Both the position numbers and the translations under genes were made by a program. Under the pieces are notes generated by a model. It ran no database searches. It saw only the letters and a list, made by a program, of their open reading frames with translations, and was not told the origin of the DNA. This document shows, piece after piece, positions 33,467-35,538 of a DNA stretch of 35,538 bases (position 1 is the stretch's first letter; each line of letters starts with the position of its first letter). Source of the DNA: Verrucomicrobiota bacterium. Its GTDB lineage: Bacteria > Verrucomicrobiota > Lentisphaeria > JABSQK01 > JAJFLO01. The stretch lies in assembly GCA_021772635.1 (NCBI GenBank), contig JAJFLP010000005.1:1-35538 (forward strand), written 5' to 3'.

Positions 33467-33541
33467 ACTGCAAGCAGTTGAGATTTTGAATGACTTGAAT
33501 CTCACTGCGCATAAGATTTCGAACGATATTTCGAAAACTCC
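33466..33541 (+). repeat. Intergenic repeat, type B copy 6
   Basis: The head AACTGCAAGCAGTT (33466-33479) overlaps the last base of the ligase stop TAA. GAGATTTTGAATGACTTG, GCGCATAAGATTTCG and AACGATATTTCGAAAACTCC follow. It is the clearest B copy. Confidence 0.87.
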
Positions 33542-33640
33542 GTGATTGTTGGGATAACTTACTAAAAGTGAGTCGGACCGCGAATGTCCACTGCTGCTCT
33601 GCTATTGCCGGTTTCGTATGCCAGGTGACAAGGAAGGCTA

Positions 33641-33819
33641 CGATAAATCTCGAAGACTCGCGCTATTGCGGAGGTGAATTCCAACATCTCCCCGTATAAG
33701 CCTATCCGCGAAACTGTTGGAGTTCACACTTTAGTGTGCTCTGTATCCGCTCCGTCTGCACGATAAATCGTGAACTCCAACGGCTCTGGACATTAAAGCT
33801 TATCCGCGGCGGCGTTGGG
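33641..33819 (+). repeat. D repeat, copy 3, interrupted by the group II intron
   Basis: It runs parallel to the reverse complement of 22395-22580 through CGAAGACTC, GGAGGTGAA, ATCCGCGAAACTGTTGGAG, TTCACACTTTAGTGTGCTCTG, GCACGATAAATCGT and AACTCCAAC, up to GGCGTTGG (33811-33818). There the match stops abruptly. The other copy continues AGTTCACACTTTAGTG, while this one enters the intron. Confidence 0.85.
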
Positions 33820-35538
33820 GTGCGACTGACGCTAAGGCGCCGGGAGGCCCCTTCCTACTCGACGTGCGCCAAGTCAAAGCTTGGCATTACTTGCAAGGTG
33901 AAAGTCCTTGTCGGATAAGGTATCAGCCATCCATCCGTATCGCGTGTTGCGGTTATAAGGAGTTTTTGGAAACAGAAACGAACGAAATAGCCGAAGCGTA
34001 CACAGAGAAATAGATAGGCCACAGGAGAGATCGCACTCTCTGAAGCCGTTGTTAGCCTCGTTAGGGAAAAAGCACAGAGGACGACAAGTTGTCGAGCTTG
34101 GAAGTCAAAATCTGAGGGACTCCTTTACGGCAAGAGTACCCAGAGTCTGTCGGGGTTTTTTTTGAGGCGTGGCATGTCTATAGAGTAATGTCGAGAACTT
34201 GGGAGACCTCATAGGTTCCCGCCGCGGCGGGTAGGATGATGCGACGAAAGGAGTGATTCCAAAGATCGATGGGGAGTCAGATCAGTCCATAGTACTCAGA
34301 GACGGTAGGGCCGTTCACATGGGGAAGGGACTGACGAGTTTACGTAGTCTTCAAAGGAAACATTGCCCGGACAAGTCGGGCTGGAACTAGCGATGCACCC
34401 CTCCCTGAAGAGAATAGCGAACAAGGCAAGAAAAGCCAAACAGCACCGATTCCAAAATCTTTATAGGTTGATCGATGAGGAACTTCTGCGTGATTCTTGG
34501 AAGCAGTTAAATCGTCATGCCGCGTTAGGCATAGACGATGTCAGCTACGAAGAGTATGGCAGGAACCTCAACGAAAACATCACGAACCTAGTGATACGCC
34601 TGAAAGACAAGCGGTATCGAGCGAAGTTGGTGAAACGTCAATACATACCGAAGGGCAAGGACAAATGGCGCCCTTTGGGTTTGATAGTTATAGAAGATAA
34701 GCTTCTTCAACATGCAGTTACGCAAGTGCTTAGCGCAATCTATGAGGCAGATTTTCTGCTGATTAGTTACGCTTATCGTCTTGGAAAAGGAGCCCACAAT
34801 GCAGTGAACGATTTGCAACGTGAACTTCGGTATGGGGCATACACAACGGTTGTGGACTGTGATATCACCGGTTTTTTCGATAACATCGATCATGATTGGA
34901 TGATTCGAATGTTGGAAGAAAGAATCGATGATAAAGCGTTGATTCAGTTGATTCGGAAATGGCTAAAAGCAGGGATATTAGAGACGGACGGGCAGGTGAT
35001 TCATCCGGAAACGGGAACTCCTCAAGGAGGAATAATTTCACCAATGCTGGCCAATATCTATATGCATTATGTGCTGAATTTGTGGTTGGAGAAAGTGGTC
35101 AAGAAGCATTGTAAAGGCAAGGCTTACTTAAGTGTCTACGCCGATGATTTCGTTTGTGCGTTTGAATGCGAAAGTGATGCTGAGCGCTTTTACAAGGTTT
35201 TGGGCAAACGGCTTGGCAAGTTTGGTCTTAAACTTTCTGATGAAAAGACAAGTATCATTCGATTCAGTCGTTATCAGAAAGAGCGTAATGGGACGTTTGA
35301 CTATCTGGGGTTCACCTTTCGATGGCAGAAAAGCCGTTCCGGCAAGGATTGGCTGAAACGCACAACATCGAAAAGCCGGCTCCGGAAGTCGCTGGCGGCC
35401 TTTACGCTATGGTGCCGGAAGAACAGACACATGCGAAGTAAAGAGTTCGTCAAGACGCTCAATGCCAAGCTCCGTGGCTATTACAACTACTACGGGGTGA
35501 TAGGCAACTACGATGGGCTAAAACAATTCTTCTACCAA
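33820..35538 (+). mobile_element. Group II intron (5' part; runs off the window)
   Basis: The 5' end GTGCGACTGACG fits the group II GUGYG consensus. Downstream ribozyme-type sequence includes GCAAGGTGAAAGTCCTTG (33893-33910) and multiple stem-forming blocks up to about 34390. The encoded reverse transcriptase then lies in the domain IV position. Domains V and VI and the 3' splice site are beyond the window. The 5' boundary is fixed independently by loss of identity to the D repeat at 22k. Insertion into or beside a hairpin is typical of class C introns, but the class cannot be settled without domain V. Confidence 0.88.
34393..35538 (+). CDS. ltrA: Group II intron reverse transcriptase/maturase (partial, 3' end outside window)
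   Basis: A single open frame of 382 codons runs from ATG 34393 to the window edge. The retroviral-type RT motifs are present: VVDCDITGFFDNIDHDWM (Asp157), HPETGTPQGGIISPMLANIY (Pro-Gln-Gly-Gly near 210-213) and the catalytic YADD (249-252). GRxG-like FDYLGFTFR and the start of maturase domain X follow (LRGYYNYYGVIGN near 364-376). The enzyme promotes splicing and retrohoming of its host intron. There is no frameshift or stop in the visible part, so it may be active. Whether a DNA-binding/endonuclease domain follows cannot be seen. Confidence 0.95.
   Translation, partial: MHPSLKRIANKARKAKQHRFQNLYRLIDEELLRDSWKQLNRHAALGIDDVSYEEYGRNLNENITNLVIRLKDKRYRAKLVKRQYIPKGKDKWRPLGLIVIEDKLLQHAVTQVLSAIYEADFLLISYAYRLGKGAHNAVNDLQRELRYGAYTTVVDCDITGFFDNIDHDWMIRMLEERIDDKALIQLIRKWLKAGILETDGQVIHPETGTPQGGIISPMLANIYMHYVLNLWLEKVVKKHCKGKAYLSVYADDFVCAFECESDAERFYKVLGKRLGKFGLKLSDEKTSIIRFSRYQKERNGTFDYLGFTFRWQKSRSGKDWLKRTTSKSRLRKSLAAFTLWCRKNRHMRSKEFVKTLNAKLRGYYNYYGVIGNYDGLKQFFYQ

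Noticed and set aside
171..33541. CRISPR array
   Set aside because: The repeats are dispersed over 33 kb in both orientations, with genes rather than regular spacers between them, and no cas gene is present.
34215..34232. Type A repeat core inside the intron
   Set aside because: CCCGCCGCGGCGGG resembles the A core, but no other part of the repeat is near; likely an intron stem.

Overview
The window is bacterial chromosome from a probably Gram-negative organism. It has a lipoprotein M48 peptidase, a YqgE/AlgH protein, a DjlA-type J protein and several membrane-anchored or secreted proteins. Genes are short transcription units in mixed orientation separated by unusually long intergenic regions packed with repeats; several genes lack an evident Shine-Dalgarno (SD) sequence. 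No rRNA or tRNA gene was seen to fix the lineage. The repeat-rich intergenic style, the family members present, and a secreted protein of a type I associate with Bacteroidota/PVC-like genomes suggest a PVC-group or related, poorly sampled phylum, but this is a weak inference.

Layout. Positions 1-6.4 kb: a membrane-anchored unknown protein, pyrE, a LysM membrane protein and a fused FAD/Fe-S 2-hydroxyacid dehydrogenase, all on the minus strand. 6.4-11.6 kb: yqgE, a secreted protein, a large orphan SF1 helicase and yaiI. 11.6-17.3 kb, all plus strand: a small membrane protein between direct repeats, a hybrid PAS histidine kinase, an S4 RNA-binding protein, then a probable operon (L7Ae-like protein, secreted protein, small conserved protein, DjlA). 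17.3-23.5 kb: ychF, ppnP followed by a gene remnant, an NAD-type glutamate dehydrogenase and an M48 lipoprotein peptidase. 23.8-27.0 kb: an overlapping mrfA/mrfB-like repair pair. 27.3-33.5 kb: a CHASE sensor without kinase, a CPA2 antiporter with an EIIA-like tail, and a protein with two complete D-Ala-D-Ala ligase-like units. 33.8 kb to the end: a group II intron with its reverse transcriptase, cut by the window edge.

The protein-coding genes are mostly housekeeping, redox, envelope, signalling and repair functions. The striking feature is the intergenic DNA. A modular repeat headed by the palindrome [A/T]ACTGC(WW)GCAGT[T/A] occurs at least 15 times, always between genes and often right at a stop codon. 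It carries interchangeable bodies and tails (called A, B and C here). A second family (D, long inverted repeats built on GTTGGAGTTCAC) and a 50-bp repeat (E) also recur. These repeats are themselves targets. One A copy is split by a 175-bp MITE-like element with terminal inverted repeats and a CTAG target duplication. One D copy is interrupted by the group II intron, and another D copy in the window serves as an approximate empty site. These nested insertions are the best candidates for something undescribed.
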